A stretch of DNA of 64,000 nt from Paenibacillus sp. FSL K6-3182 (lineage in GTDB: Bacteria > Bacillota > Bacilli > Paenibacillales > Paenibacillaceae). The DNA is taken from positions 1,443,501-1,507,500 of the forward strand of contig NZ_CP150265.1 in NCBI RefSeq assembly GCF_037976325.1. The letters are read 5' to 3'. This document shows, piece by piece, positions 25,396 to 34,805 of this stretch. Numbering within the stretch: position 1 is the first letter of the stretch; each line of letters opens with the position of its first letter. The notes below the pieces were generated by a model that saw only the letters and a list, made by a program, of their open reading frames with translations, had not been told where the DNA came from and did not search any database. A program made the position numbers and the translations under genes.

Positions 25396-28300
25396 TTATT
25401 CTACAATGGAGCGAGCGACGAGAATAAGATCTAATAGATCGATGACACCGTCTTTGTTAACGTCAGCTTGTTTAATTAGTTCCCAATCCGCTGAGCCTTC
25501 GCGTTTGCCGTAATGAATAACGATGAGGGCCAAATCCGAAATGCTGACTTTGCCATCTTGGTTTTGATCGGCAGGGTTTGTCGTTTCTTTTGGCGTTACT
25601 TGGATATTCAAGGTGAATGGAGCAGCATTAACTTCCGTTTCGCCGTTTGAAATTAAGATCGAATCCGCAGTCACTTTACCTGTAGTAACCGTTTGTGTTT
25701 CTTTTGCTTTAAAAGTAAGCTCCACAACCTGTTTACTGCCGGTAACCGCATTTTCTACCCCTTCACTAGCAAGAATGAGTCGGATTTTGCCTTTCTCATC
25801 ATGGATGGTATTCACAATTTGAACCTTTTCAAGAAGTGAACGGCTAGCTACATATTCAAATGCATTCGGGTCATAGTTAAATGAGATATCTTGTGCATAG
25901 ACGTTGTCCGAAACATCATTCAAGCCTAGCTTAATCGTAAAGGTTGAACCGGATACGACAGACGTTTTTCCTTCCAATACAGCAGTTGGACCGGATGTTT
26001 CTGTCCCTTCTTCTTTAACGGAAGCGGTGAAGTTAGGCAATGACTCTTTTCCTTGTCCACTTGCGATCATCGCTTGATGAAGCACCGCAGATGCACCGTT
26101 ATTTTGGGACTGCGTTACTAACCGTACAATAGGCTGATCCGGCGAGATGGCGGAATCTGCTGTGAGGACGATTCTTGTTTTTCCATTGGCACTTTCATTT
26201 CGTAATACGGTAACACCAGCTTGAAGCGGCTTAATCGATTGGACCGTTAGATCGCCAGTCTCTAATTCGATATCCAAGGCTTTAGCATCAGTGTTCAGAT
26301 GACTAACGGCGAGCTCATAACCTTTTAATTGTTTAGAAGTGGTGTCAACAATTTTGGTTAACTGAAGATTCGGAGCATCCGGTTTGTTCTGATCCTTCTG
26401 AGGGACGAACATGCCATCAATCGTCTTGGAATCGCCAATCGGTGAATCGACCTCCAGTGCAGCTAATATCGTTGCAGCGATATCCTTCGTTGTTCCTCCT
26501 TGCAAAAGCTTCTCCTTGCCTACATCCGTTGCAATTGTTCTTCCGTTTGCTGCGATAAATACCGTTTTGGCAAGCGGCGAATCTTGTCCATGGGCAGTAG
26601 CGCTGCCGAGCGTATGGTCTGCGTTTTCTGTGCCGCCGCCATGATCGGCTGTCATTAGAATAAGCGTATCGTCCAGCAGGTTTTTGCTGCCGAGCGAGTC
26701 ATAGATCGTTTTTACAAGGTTATCTGTTTCCATGAGTTTTGCGTAATAATCCTTCGTATAGAAACCGAGCGAGTGTCCGACACCGTCCACATCATCCAAT
26801 TGGAAGAAAATAAGGGATGCATCGTATGCTCTGCCGTCTGCCGCATATTTTGCAAAAGCATTGACGTTTGCTTTATCGCCCGCAGAATATCCTTCGGCAC
26901 CAAGGGACGGTTCAATATGTCCATTAATGATGTTGGACCAAGTTGTAAAGGCAGCGAGCTTAGTCTCCGGGAATTGTTCGCGCAATTTTTTGAAGACGGA
27001 CGGGTAAGGCGATGTTTCACTATAGGAATTATTTGCGCTAATCGTATTGTCAATTTGATGCTTGCTGTAATCCACACCATTTAACATGGCACCCCAGTTA
27101 GGAGATGAAACCGTAGGCAGCGTCGTTGTTACGGAATAACTAGCAGCACCTTTCTCGATAATACCGCGCAGTGCGGGCAGATTTAATCGGTCGCCTACCG
27201 TTTCCTTCACAGAGCTTGGCGTTTCCCAGTATGGCGCATCCTTCGATACCGACATGCCGGCACCGTCAATGCCGATAACGACAACTCGTTTGTAAGGCAT
27301 ATATTTTACTTTATCAGCAATATTGGATAGTTCTTGAACGGACTTCCCTTGAGCCAAGGCAACATCACCAATCGTAATATGACTGTCTTTGTTAATATCC
27401 TCAGATGCTTTTGTATTAATCTGAACAGTTTGCGCAGGCGTGTTCAACGTTTCCTTCACATATTTATTACCGCCTACGAAAAATTCAGCAGAGGTCACTT
27501 GAATCGTGCCTTGTCCACTTGCATCCTTCGCAAAAAAGTAAACATCAGACAGTGTAGATGACGCGAATTCTAAAGGGTTGGTTTTGTTATATACACTTCC
27601 AGCTGGGAGTTCCAGCTTAACGATGCCTGGTGTTGAAGTGTCTACTTTCGTTGCTTTCGTTGCACGTGAGAATGTGAATTTGCTGCTGTCATAGGCAATT
27701 TCTACGCTCGCGCTGTCGATCGCGGTTGTCATGGAAGGGGTGCGCAGGTCGAGCATCTGCCTAAATTCTGTGCCAGGAGTTGTGGCTGTTGCACCTACGA
27801 ATTTTAGCGTGCCATTGAATTTATCGCTGACTACTATGGGCGGAGCACTATTGAAAATTTCTGTAACCTCTTCAGGGGTGATCGCACGATTCAAAATGAG
27901 AACCTCATCGAGCTGCGCTTCCAAAGCTGCAGAATATTTGCCAGTGCCATCATTGCCGAGCATTGTGGATAGACCAGAATCGATCGTTCCTGTGCGACCA
28001 GTAATGCTAATTGCGCTTGCGATATTATTGAATTTGGTCCCGTTTGAAGTAGAGACTGCAACAGGCACGCCATCTTTATAAAAATCTACGCGTCCGACGG
28101 TACGGTCATGCGAGATAACGATATGGTGCCAGCTCCCATTAGCGACGTTTGGAATATCAGCATCTATACGTGTTCCGCCTGCCGTGTTGAAATTCCATCT
28201 TAGCCTTTTATCGGATTGAAGAGAAAGGTTGTAGCCAACATTAGCACCGCTGTTCCAGTCTTTGTTGGATAGAATGGAAGGATCGGAATCTACGCCGGAG

Positions 28301-28641
28301 GACTTCACCCAGAAGGAGAAGCTGAAGCTTTTATCGACTCCGAATTGGAGCTGTGATGGCTTGCCTAGATTTACGTATTGTTTATTGGCACTAGTTGAAC
28401 TTAAAGAAAGGGCTTGTCCGATTCTTCCGGGAACGTAAGTTGGAGTGCCGACGATGTCAGCCGAGAGAGTGTTTGTGGAACTATCAGCGGCATTGTTCTC
28501 AAAGCTGAACTTTGCATGCAGGTCGGCATTCACAACAGCTGCAAAAGCGGTTTGGCTGAGCGGAACAAATCCTCCTGATGCGGTAATTAATGTAACGGCA
28601 GCAAGCGTGGATACAAATGCTTTTTTTATCGTCTTATTCAT
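25396..28641 (-). CDS. Secreted LamG-cohesin-AlkP-superfamily-cohesin-dockerin protein
   Basis: The 1081-residue protein has a signal peptide (about 1-34), a LamG domain (about 38-265), a cohesin-like domain (about 275-405), a half dockerin-like loop (DINKDSHITIGD, about 415), an alkaline-phosphatase-superfamily domain (about 452-745), another cohesin-like domain (about 885-1015) and a type I dockerin (about 1022-1081) with DQNQDGKVSISDL and DVNKDGVIDLLDL. The phosphatase domain has IDGAG (Asp459), a probable Ser512 nucleophile in TVSSPNW, Asp619 and His623 (VDGVGH), Asp666 and His667 (ADHGG) and His684, so all metal positions look filled. It resembles the phosphodiesterase/phosphonate-ester branch; substrate unknown. 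RBS TGGAGG precedes the ATG. Confidence 0.85.
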   Translation of the reverse strand: MNKTIKKAFVSTLAAVTLITASGGFVPLSQTAFAAVVNADLHAKFSFENNAADSSTNTLSADIVGTPTYVPGRIGQALSLSSTSANKQYVNLGKPSQLQFGVDKSFSFSFWVKSSGVDSDPSILSNKDWNSGANVGYNLSLQSDKRLRWNFNTAGGTRIDADIPNVANGSWHHIVISHDRTVGRVDFYKDGVPVAVSTSNGTKFNNIASAISITGRTGTIDSGLSTMLGNDGTGKYSAALEAQLDEVLILNRAITPEEVTEIFNSAPPIVVSDKFNGTLKFVGATATTPGTEFRQMLDLRTPSMTTAIDSASVEIAYDSSKFTFSRATKATKVDTSTPGIVKLELPAGSVYNKTNPLEFASSTLSDVYFFAKDASGQGTIQVTSAEFFVGGNKYVKETLNTPAQTVQINTKASEDINKDSHITIGDVALAQGKSVQELSNIADKVKYMPYKRVVVIGIDGAGMSVSKDAPYWETPSSVKETVGDRLNLPALRGIIEKGAASYSVTTTLPTVSSPNWGAMLNGVDYSKHQIDNTISANNSYSETSPYPSVFKKLREQFPETKLAAFTTWSNIINGHIEPSLGAEGYSAGDKANVNAFAKYAADGRAYDASLIFFQLDDVDGVGHSLGFYTKDYYAKLMETDNLVKTIYDSLGSKNLLDDTLILMTADHGGGTENADHTLGSATAHGQDSPLAKTVFIAANGRTIATDVGKEKLLQGGTTKDIAATILAALEVDSPIGDSKTIDGMFVPQKDQNKPDAPNLQLTKIVDTTSKQLKGYELAVSHLNTDAKALDIELETGDLTVQSIKPLQAGVTVLRNESANGKTRIVLTADSAISPDQPIVRLVTQSQNNGASAVLHQAMIASGQGKESLPNFTASVKEEGTETSGPTAVLEGKTSVVSGSTFTIKLGLNDVSDNVYAQDISFNYDPNAFEYVASRSLLEKVQIVNTIHDEKGKIRLILASEGVENAVTGSKQVVELTFKAKETQTVTTGKVTADSILISNGETEVNAAPFTLNIQVTPKETTNPADQNQDGKVSISDLALIVIHYGKREGSADWELIKQADVNKDGVIDLLDLILVARSIVE

Positions 28642-28710
28642 GAATAATAACCTCCAATTTTTCGAATAGGTGTCTCGTGAAATCGATTAGGGGACAGTAG
28701 ATTTACTTTT

Positions 28711-28728
28711 ATGGCATAGGGGCCATAA
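28711..28728. promoter_or_regulatory. Inverted repeat upstream of the phosphatase-dockerin gene
   Basis: TATGGC (28711-28716) and GCCATA (28723-28728) form a palindrome with a 6-base spacer, about 70 bases before the start codon on the minus strand. It is a candidate operator; the regulator is unknown. Confidence 0.3.
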
Positions 28729-28874
28729 TCCAACATCCTTCCCACACATAAATTAAAAACAAAACAAATAATGTCATTAAATAATGTGATTAATTGTTTT
28801 TGTGTGTTTTTTGTTCTTCTTTATCATAAGGTTGTGTTGTTAAACAGGTGTAATCGCAATATGAAGAAATTACT

Positions 28875-28922
28875 AAAAAGAGGCTCCACCTCGTCGAAAC
28901 GACAAGGTGGAGCCTCTTTTTA
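28875..28922 (-). terminator. Terminator of the HAD hydrolase gene
   Basis: A long stem AAAAAGAGGCTCCACCT ... AGGTGGAGCCTCTTTTT closes on a GAAA-type loop, with a single mismatch. On the minus strand it lies just after the HAD stop and ends in a T-tract; it could also act on the plus strand. Confidence 0.88.
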
Positions 28923-28938
28923 TAGTAGTAAGAACAAC

Positions 28939-29724
28939 TTATAGAGGAAGCAGCGCTTCAATATCTCTCAAGGATTGTATTTCAAAAGTTGGACGTGCGG
29001 CACCTTCTGGCAGCTGCTGTCTCGATCGATTTAGCCAGGCGCTTGCTATACCGGTTCGGCTCGCCCCCAAAATGTCGGTAAACAAATTATCTCCTACCAT
29101 TAGACATTGCTCAGGTTTTAGCCCCGCGAGATTCATCGTGTGCTCGAAAATTTGCGGAGCCGGCTTGCCGCAGCCGACTTCTCCCGAAATAACGATATGG
29201 GGAAAATAATCGGATAATCCGTTGATGCCATAGAGCTTCTCTTTCTGTAAATCAGGTGTTCCATTGGTCAGCAGCATAAGCGTGTATTTTGCAGATAATG
29301 CTTCGAGCACCTCAAATGTTTCTTCATATACATAAGGGCGCTTGCGCCGCTCGGTTGGAAACTGTTCAGCAAGCTTGACTGCAAGGTCTTCATCGTGGAT
29401 GCCGAGCTCTTGTAGTCCTCTCTCCCAAACGTTTTTACGGAAAGCAGGTGCTTCCTCTTTCATTAATTGCAGCTCTGCTGCTTCTCCATCATCAAACCGG
29501 GCCCACATCGCTTCCATCGCAGTTACTTCAATATTCGCTAAGTAAGCGTAACATTCCAATTCACGAAAAACAGAATGAGCAGATTGAATGATAGATTGCT
29601 TTAAAAGTCCTATTTGTAAACCCAATGCTTGCTCGGCTGCTTCGCATGTTGCTTCGAGTGCCTCGTCTGTACTTTTCTCATCCCAAATCAGCGTGTTGTC
29701 TAAATCGAAAATAATCGTTGTCAT
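28939..29724 (-). CDS. HAD-superfamily hydrolase
   Basis: The 261-residue protein begins with the HAD motif I FDLDNTL, has LLTNGTPDLQKEKL (motif II), KPAPQIFEHT (motif III Lys) and VGDNLFTDILGA (motif IV), with a helical cap between motifs I and II. It is probably a cytoplasmic phosphatase or dehalogenase-like enzyme; the substrate cannot be told from sequence. It lies divergently upstream of the AEP operon, and between that operon and the phosphatase-dockerin gene. The start codon has a weak RBS-like AGGACGG before it. Confidence 0.85.
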   Translation of the reverse strand: MTTIIFDLDNTLIWDEKSTDEALEATCEAAEQALGLQIGLLKQSIIQSAHSVFRELECYAYLANIEVTAMEAMWARFDDGEAAELQLMKEEAPAFRKNVWERGLQELGIHDEDLAVKLAEQFPTERRKRPYVYEETFEVLEALSAKYTLMLLTNGTPDLQKEKLYGINGLSDYFPHIVISGEVGCGKPAPQIFEHTMNLAGLKPEQCLMVGDNLFTDILGASRTGIASAWLNRSRQQLPEGAARPTFEIQSLRDIEALLPL

Positions 29725-29859
29725 AAGTGTTGAACCCGTCCTTTTTTTAGTTTGTTGTCTTTGCTAAAGAAATGAAAAAAAGGTTGTTGCACATAAAATA
29801 CAGCATTCGGATCTTTAAAACAACTTAAAACCATAATAAAAGCAATTAAACACACAATC

Positions 29860-29899
29860 TTTACTTGTGTTTGACACTCACTTAACAAATCTATTTTAA
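29860..29899 (+). promoter_or_regulatory. AEP operon promoter with PhoP-box-like repeats
   Basis: TTTACT (29860), TTGACA (29871) and TTAACA (29882) are spaced exactly 11 bases apart, like PhoP-box repeats TTnACA-N5-TTnACA. TTGACA also serves as a -35 candidate with an A/T-rich -10 region at 29892-29900. The same 32-base block occurs at 36962-36993 before the binding-protein gene. Confidence 0.6.
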
Positions 29900-29984
29900 A
29901 CTGCTAATAGATCAACGATGCAAATGCTTTAACTTCATAATACCGTTCTTGAACGATTATTACGAGAACACAAGGAGAATGAGA

Positions 29985-31052
29985 ATGAAAAATGAAGGAT
30001 TAGCGATTAATGGTATTCGCAAGGCATTTGGCAGCTTTCAAGCACTCCATGATGTCAGCGTTCATATTCCGAAAGGGAAATTCACATGTCTGCTCGGCCC
30101 AAGCGGCTGCGGCAAGACGACATTGCTGCGTATTATCGCAGGTCTTGAACAGACTGATGCCGGCACCGTTATCCTTGATGGAAATGATATTACGACGCAG
30201 CATACATCCAAACGCAACTTTGGCATCGTTTTTCAATCGTATGCGCTATTTCCAAATCTAAGTGTGAGCGACAACATTGGCTACGGTCTCAAAGGGAAAC
30301 AGCCGAAGCATCAAATTGAAGAACGTGTGAAGGAGATGCTGGAGCTCATTGGACTGACTGAGGTGAGGGATCGGTATCCAGCACAGCTCTCCGGAGGCCA
30401 GCAGCAGCGGGTGGCGCTCGCAAGAGCAATCGCCTTATCGCCTGATATTTTATTGCTGGATGAGCCGCTTTCTGCGCTTGATGCGAAGGTGCGGGAGAAG
30501 CTGCGCGAACAGCTATGCGAGCTGCAAGAGCGGCTTGGCATTACGACGGTTATGGTTACGCATGACCAAGAGGAAGCGCTCACGATGGCGGATCAGATTG
30601 TCGTCATGGATCAAGGACGTGTTGTCCAAATTGGCACGCCGCAGGAGGTATATGACAAACCGAATACGCCTTTTGTCGCTGATTTCATTGGGGCTATTAA
30701 TTTCTTCCCTGTAGGAACAGAAAGATGGATGGGGGCAAGCCCAAATGATTTGTTAGCTATAAGGCCGGAACATATCCAGATTGATGAGGAAAAGCATACG
30801 GGCGGCCTATCTAATGATAGCGGAATTAGCGGATTTGTTCAGCATGTGGAGTTTCGTGGCGCATTCTATCGTGTAAGCTTGCAGCTTGCGAATGAACACG
30901 GGAAGCACTCAGACATAAGCGTAACGGTGGATATATCAGCGCAAATAGCTAATCGATTTGAATGGTCGCGCAATAAGCTATTTCATCTTCAAATGCCGCA
31001 AGAGCGTATGCTTCATTATCCTGCGGCAATCGCTGGGAACGTGGGGAGGTAG
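29985..31052 (+). CDS. 2-Aminoethylphosphonate-type ABC transporter, ATP-binding protein
   Basis: The 355-residue protein has Walker A GPSGCGKTTL, Q-loop IVFQSYALFPNLS, signature LSGGQQQRVALARA and Walker B ILLLDEPLSALD, plus a C-terminal regulatory domain of the TOBE type (RPEHIQI). It resembles the PhnT/PotA-like ATPases of AEP importers. ATG 29985 has AAGGAG 7 bases upstream; an in-frame ATG lies at 29979. It begins an operon of transporter and AEP-degrading genes, with 3 bases to the permease gene. Confidence 0.88.
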   Translation: MKNEGLAINGIRKAFGSFQALHDVSVHIPKGKFTCLLGPSGCGKTTLLRIIAGLEQTDAGTVILDGNDITTQHTSKRNFGIVFQSYALFPNLSVSDNIGYGLKGKQPKHQIEERVKEMLELIGLTEVRDRYPAQLSGGQQQRVALARAIALSPDILLLDEPLSALDAKVREKLREQLCELQERLGITTVMVTHDQEEALTMADQIVVMDQGRVVQIGTPQEVYDKPNTPFVADFIGAINFFPVGTERWMGASPNDLLAIRPEHIQIDEEKHTGGLSNDSGISGFVQHVEFRGAFYRVSLQLANEHGKHSDISVTVDISAQIANRFEWSRNKLFHLQMPQERMLHYPAAIAGNVGR

Positions 31053-31055
31053 AGA

Positions 31056-32792
31056 ATGAAAGGGAAAATAGATCAAGCTCTGCCCTCGCAGTGGGTGAGA
31101 AAAAGCAATCAAAAGTTACGGGAGAGCAATGGCGTTATTAAGCTCCTGCTAGTGCTAGTCCTGCTCACACTTATTACTGTTATTGTCCTGCCGCTGTTCG
31201 CGATGTTTAAGCAGGCGTTCATGGATTCAGATGGAAATCTGGTTGGCTTCACTCATTTTTCATCGTATCTGCAGTCAAGATCACTCATTCAATCGATGCT
31301 GAACACGATTACCGTATCCACAGCTACAACCGCGATTGCTGTGCCGCTTGCCTTTGGGCTGGCGTTCGTATTGACTCGCACAAATATTAAAGGTAAGTCC
31401 TTCTTCAAAGCTCTTGCCATGCTGCCCTTATTCGCACCAACCATGATGCACGGGCTCGCGCTTACTTATTTATTTGGTCATCAAGGTCTTATCTCTACGG
31501 GGTTGTTCGGACTGCTGCCGTTTGAGTGGCGAATTCCGCTCTATGGAAAAGTAGGCATCATCATTTCTGAGGTCATTTATACGTTTCCGCAGGCGTTTCT
31601 TATTTTGTGCGCGGGGCTTGCCGTCAGCGATTATCGCTTATATGAGGCAGCCGAGTCGATGGGCGCGAGCAGCTTGCGAAAAATGTTTACCGTAACGCTG
31701 CCGTCTGTAAAATATGCGCTGCTCAGCGCAGTCGTCATTTGTTTTACGCTCAGCTTCACCGATTTTGGAGCACCGAAGGTCGTAGGCGGACAGTATAACG
31801 TGCTGGCCACTGATATTTTTAAACAGGTTGTCGGCCAGCAAAATATGTCTATGGGAGCTGTAGTCGGCATCGTGCTGACCATTCCCGCCATTCTCGCGTT
31901 TATCGTGGATCGAATCGTCACGCGGAAGCAGCAGGCTTACGTCACATCAAAGTCTGTTCCTTATTCCGTGAAGAACAATCGGCTGCGCAATGTTTGGGCG
32001 TATACGTATGCGATTGTTTTATCAGCCATGATATTGCTGTTAATGGGAGCTGTTCTGCTTGCTTCTCTCGTGAAGAAGTGGCCGTATGACATGTCACTAA
32101 CGTGGAGCAACTTCGACTTCTCCAATGCAGCGGCAGGTGGCTTCGATCCGTTCTGGAACAGCATTGAGATGGCCGCTTGGACAGCGGTAATCGGAACGAT
32201 CATTACGTTTTTGTTTGCTTATTTGATCGAAAATGGACGTGTCTATCGTCCGATCCGGCAAGCTGCTTATTTCTTGTCGATTTTGCCACTGGCGCTTCCA
32301 GGGCTGGTCATCGGATTATCTTTTATTTATTTCTTTAATCATCCGTCCAACCCGTTTCACTTTATTTATGGAACGATGATTATTCTTGTTTTGGCTAATG
32401 TTGTGCATTTTTACTCCGTTCCATTCATGACGGCAACCGCAACTTTAAAAATGCTGGACAAGGAGTTCGACAACGTCTCGGAGTCCATGAATGTCTCGAA
32501 ACTGCGGACATTTTATCGCATTACGGTGCCATTGTCCTTGCCGGCCATATTAGAAATGGCAGTTTACTTTTTCGTAAATGCAATGGTGACGGTATCTGCA
32601 CTGGTCTTTCTGTATGCATCGGACTTGCGAATTGCCTCGGTTTCCATCGTCAGCATGGACGATGCGGGCGATACGGCAGCGGCGGCAGCGATGTCTGTGC
32701 TCGTTGTTCTCCTCAATGTTGTCGTTCGCTTTCTATATGAAGCGGGCACCGCAAGGCTGAGACGCAAAATGTCAGCTTGGCAGAAGCGATAA
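31056..32792 (+). CDS. 2-Aminoethylphosphonate-type ABC permease, fused double permease
   Basis: The 578-residue protein consists of two MetI-type permease halves (about 60-285 and 360-575), each with the EAA loop motif (YEAAESMGASSLRKMFTVTL and DNVSESMNVSKLRTFYRITV). Fused permeases of this kind belong to ferric and AEP transporters (FbpB/PhnV-like). About 12 membrane segments are visible. It is translated 3 bases after the ATPase and would move AEP bound by the lipoprotein encoded at 37044. Confidence 0.87.
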   Translation: MKGKIDQALPSQWVRKSNQKLRESNGVIKLLLVLVLLTLITVIVLPLFAMFKQAFMDSDGNLVGFTHFSSYLQSRSLIQSMLNTITVSTATTAIAVPLAFGLAFVLTRTNIKGKSFFKALAMLPLFAPTMMHGLALTYLFGHQGLISTGLFGLLPFEWRIPLYGKVGIIISEVIYTFPQAFLILCAGLAVSDYRLYEAAESMGASSLRKMFTVTLPSVKYALLSAVVICFTLSFTDFGAPKVVGGQYNVLATDIFKQVVGQQNMSMGAVVGIVLTIPAILAFIVDRIVTRKQQAYVTSKSVPYSVKNNRLRNVWAYTYAIVLSAMILLLMGAVLLASLVKKWPYDMSLTWSNFDFSNAAAGGFDPFWNSIEMAAWTAVIGTIITFLFAYLIENGRVYRPIRQAAYFLSILPLALPGLVIGLSFIYFFNHPSNPFHFIYGTMIILVLANVVHFYSVPFMTATATLKMLDKEFDNVSESMNVSKLRTFYRITVPLSLPAILEMAVYFFVNAMVTVSALVFLYASDLRIASVSIVSMDDAGDTAAAAAMSVLVVLLNVVVRFLYEAGTARLRRKMSAWQKR

Positions 32793-32855
32793 GGCGATGC
32801 CAAAAACAATTTTTCAAAAAAACAAATACACATTATACGATGGAGGTTTTTACTC

Positions 32856-33653
32856 ATGATTAAAACAGTCATATTGGATTGGGCAGGTACAGTGGTTGAT
32901 TATGGAAGCTTTGCTCCGGTTGAAGCGTTTCGCCGCTTATTCGAAGAAAGAGGCATTGAGGCGTCGTTCAAAGCGATTCGGAAGCCGATGGGTCGCATGA
33001 AAAAGGACCATTTGCGCGATATTTGCTCCGATCCTGATGTGTCTGCTGCATGGCAAGCGAAGTTTGGCAGCAAGCCAAATGAAAATGACATTGATGAAAT
33101 GTACGAAAAGTTTGAACCGATGTTGTTCTCCATTCTTCATCAATATGCTACACCAGTGCCCGGAGCGCTTGCACTTATTGAGAGACTTCGCGAGCAGGGC
33201 ATCAAGATTGGAACGACGACAGGTTATACGCGTCCCATGATGGACATTATTGCGCCGGAAGCTGCGAAGCAAGGATATTCGCCAGATAGTACTGTAACGC
33301 CAGATGAAGCAGCCGAAGGCCGTCCGCATCCATGGATGATTTTCCGCAATGCGGAGCTGCTCGGTACGTATCCGATGAGCCATATCGTCAAATGCGGCGA
33401 TACCGAAGCGGATATGAGAGAAGGCCGTCATGCAGGCGTATGGTCAGTAGGCGTTATTTTCGGCGGGAATGAAGTGGGTTTGACACAAGCGGAAACGGAA
33501 GCCCTGTCTGAGGGCGAGAAGGAGAAGCTGTTTGTTGAAGTTTCGGATCGCTTGATGCAAGCGGGAGCACATTTTATCATTCGTGAGATTGGCGAGCTGG
33601 ATGGCGTTATTTCACACATCAACGAAAGACTACAAGCGGGGGATCGTCCATGA
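32856..33653 (+). CDS. phnX: Phosphonoacetaldehyde hydrolase
   Basis: The 265-residue protein has the PhnX form of HAD motif I, ILDWAGT with the nucleophile Asp8, and a lysine in GRMKKDHLRDI (about Lys49) expected to form the Schiff base with phosphonoacetaldehyde. It splits phosphonoacetaldehyde to acetaldehyde and phosphate in the cytoplasm. TGGAGG precedes ATG 32856. It overlaps the phnW gene by 4 bases, so the two act as one unit: PhnW makes the aldehyde, PhnX cleaves the C-P bond. Confidence 0.95.
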   Translation: MIKTVILDWAGTVVDYGSFAPVEAFRRLFEERGIEASFKAIRKPMGRMKKDHLRDICSDPDVSAAWQAKFGSKPNENDIDEMYEKFEPMLFSILHQYATPVPGALALIERLREQGIKIGTTTGYTRPMMDIIAPEAAKQGYSPDSTVTPDEAAEGRPHPWMIFRNAELLGTYPMSHIVKCGDTEADMREGRHAGVWSVGVIFGGNEVGLTQAETEALSEGEKEKLFVEVSDRLMQAGAHFIIREIGELDGVISHINERLQAGDRP

Positions 33654-34792
33654 AATCACATAATGATGCATTATTGCTAACAGAAAATCCATATCTACTT
33701 CTTACGCCAGGACCGCTAACGACGACTCGAACCGTGAAGGAAGCGATGATGAAGGATTGGTGTACGTGGGATGATCAATACAATCAGCTGGTATCTTCGA
33801 TAAGAGAGCGGCTCGTGAAGCTTGCTGCACAAGCGGCGGCAGAAGACTATACTGCTATATTGATGCAGGGCAGCGGGACGTTTAGCGTGGAAGCCACAAT
33901 AGGCACGGCGATGCCGAAGCAAGGCGGTAAATTGGCTATTGCCGTTAATGGAGCTTACGGCGAGCGAATGGTTCAAATTGCCGACGTGCTTGGTATTTCA
34001 GTTACGCCAATCCGTTTTGACGAGCGCAGCCCTATCAATCCGGAAGTCATCGAGAAAGCACTTCAGGATGATTCGCAGATTACACATGTTGCCATCGTAC
34101 ATTGCGAAACGACAACAGGTATCCTTAACCCTTTGAATGAAATAGCTCAAGTTGTTAAGCGCCATAATGTCACGTTTATTGTTGACGCTATGAGCAGCTT
34201 TGGCGGTGTAGCTATGGACATAGATGAGCTGGGCATTGATTTCCTCATTAGCAGCAGCAACAAATGTATCCAAGGGGTACCGGGTTTTGGTTTTGTAGTT
34301 GCCCGCCGTGATGCCATTGCCAAATGCAAGGGCCATGCGCGCTCTTTATCGCTTGATTTGTATGACCAATGGGACATGATGGAGCGCTCGAATAGCAAAT
34401 GGCGTTATACCTCGCCGACACATGTTGTTCGCGCATTCGATCAGGCGCTGAAGGAGCTTGAGCTTGAAGGCGGAATTGCGGCTCGGGAAGCTCGTTATAG
34501 CAGCAATCAACAAGTAATAACTGAGGGGATGGAGGCTGCTGGTTTCAGTGCGCTGCTTCCTCGTGAGTGGCAATCTCCTATTATTACAGCATTTCGTTAC
34601 CCAAGCGCTAACTTTTCATTTGAATCATTTTACGGAAGCTTAAAGAAGGAAGGTTTTGTTCTGTATCCAGGGAAGCTGACCTCGGAGCCGACTTTCCGAA
34701 TTGGCAGCATCGGTGATGTTAATCCAGCAGATATGGAACGATTGGTACATGTGATCAAAAGCATTTATTCATCCTTTGACAAGGAACAGTAG
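33650..34792 (+). CDS. phnW: 2-Aminoethylphosphonate:pyruvate transaminase
   Basis: The 380-residue protein has the PhnW start LLTPGPLTTTRTVKEAM, the conserved CTWDDQYNQ and a PLP-lysine in ISSSNKCIQGVPGFG. It transfers the amino group of AEP to pyruvate and gives phosphonoacetaldehyde. ATG 33650 overlaps phnX by ATGA. Length matches the family. The pair phnX-phnW plus an AEP transporter is a complete AEP usage pathway. Confidence 0.95.
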   Translation: MKSHNDALLLTENPYLLLTPGPLTTTRTVKEAMMKDWCTWDDQYNQLVSSIRERLVKLAAQAAAEDYTAILMQGSGTFSVEATIGTAMPKQGGKLAIAVNGAYGERMVQIADVLGISVTPIRFDERSPINPEVIEKALQDDSQITHVAIVHCETTTGILNPLNEIAQVVKRHNVTFIVDAMSSFGGVAMDIDELGIDFLISSSNKCIQGVPGFGFVVARRDAIAKCKGHARSLSLDLYDQWDMMERSNSKWRYTSPTHVVRAFDQALKELELEGGIAAREARYSSNQQVITEGMEAAGFSALLPREWQSPIITAFRYPSANFSFESFYGSLKKEGFVLYPGKLTSEPTFRIGSIGDVNPADMERLVHVIKSIYSSFDKEQ

Positions 34793-34805
34793 GAGAGTGA
34801 AGACG

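Noticed and set aside
34776..34805. Longer start of the saccharopine-dehydrogenase-like protein
   Set aside because: It overlaps phnW and has no RBS; the Rossmann strand begins right at ATG 34806.
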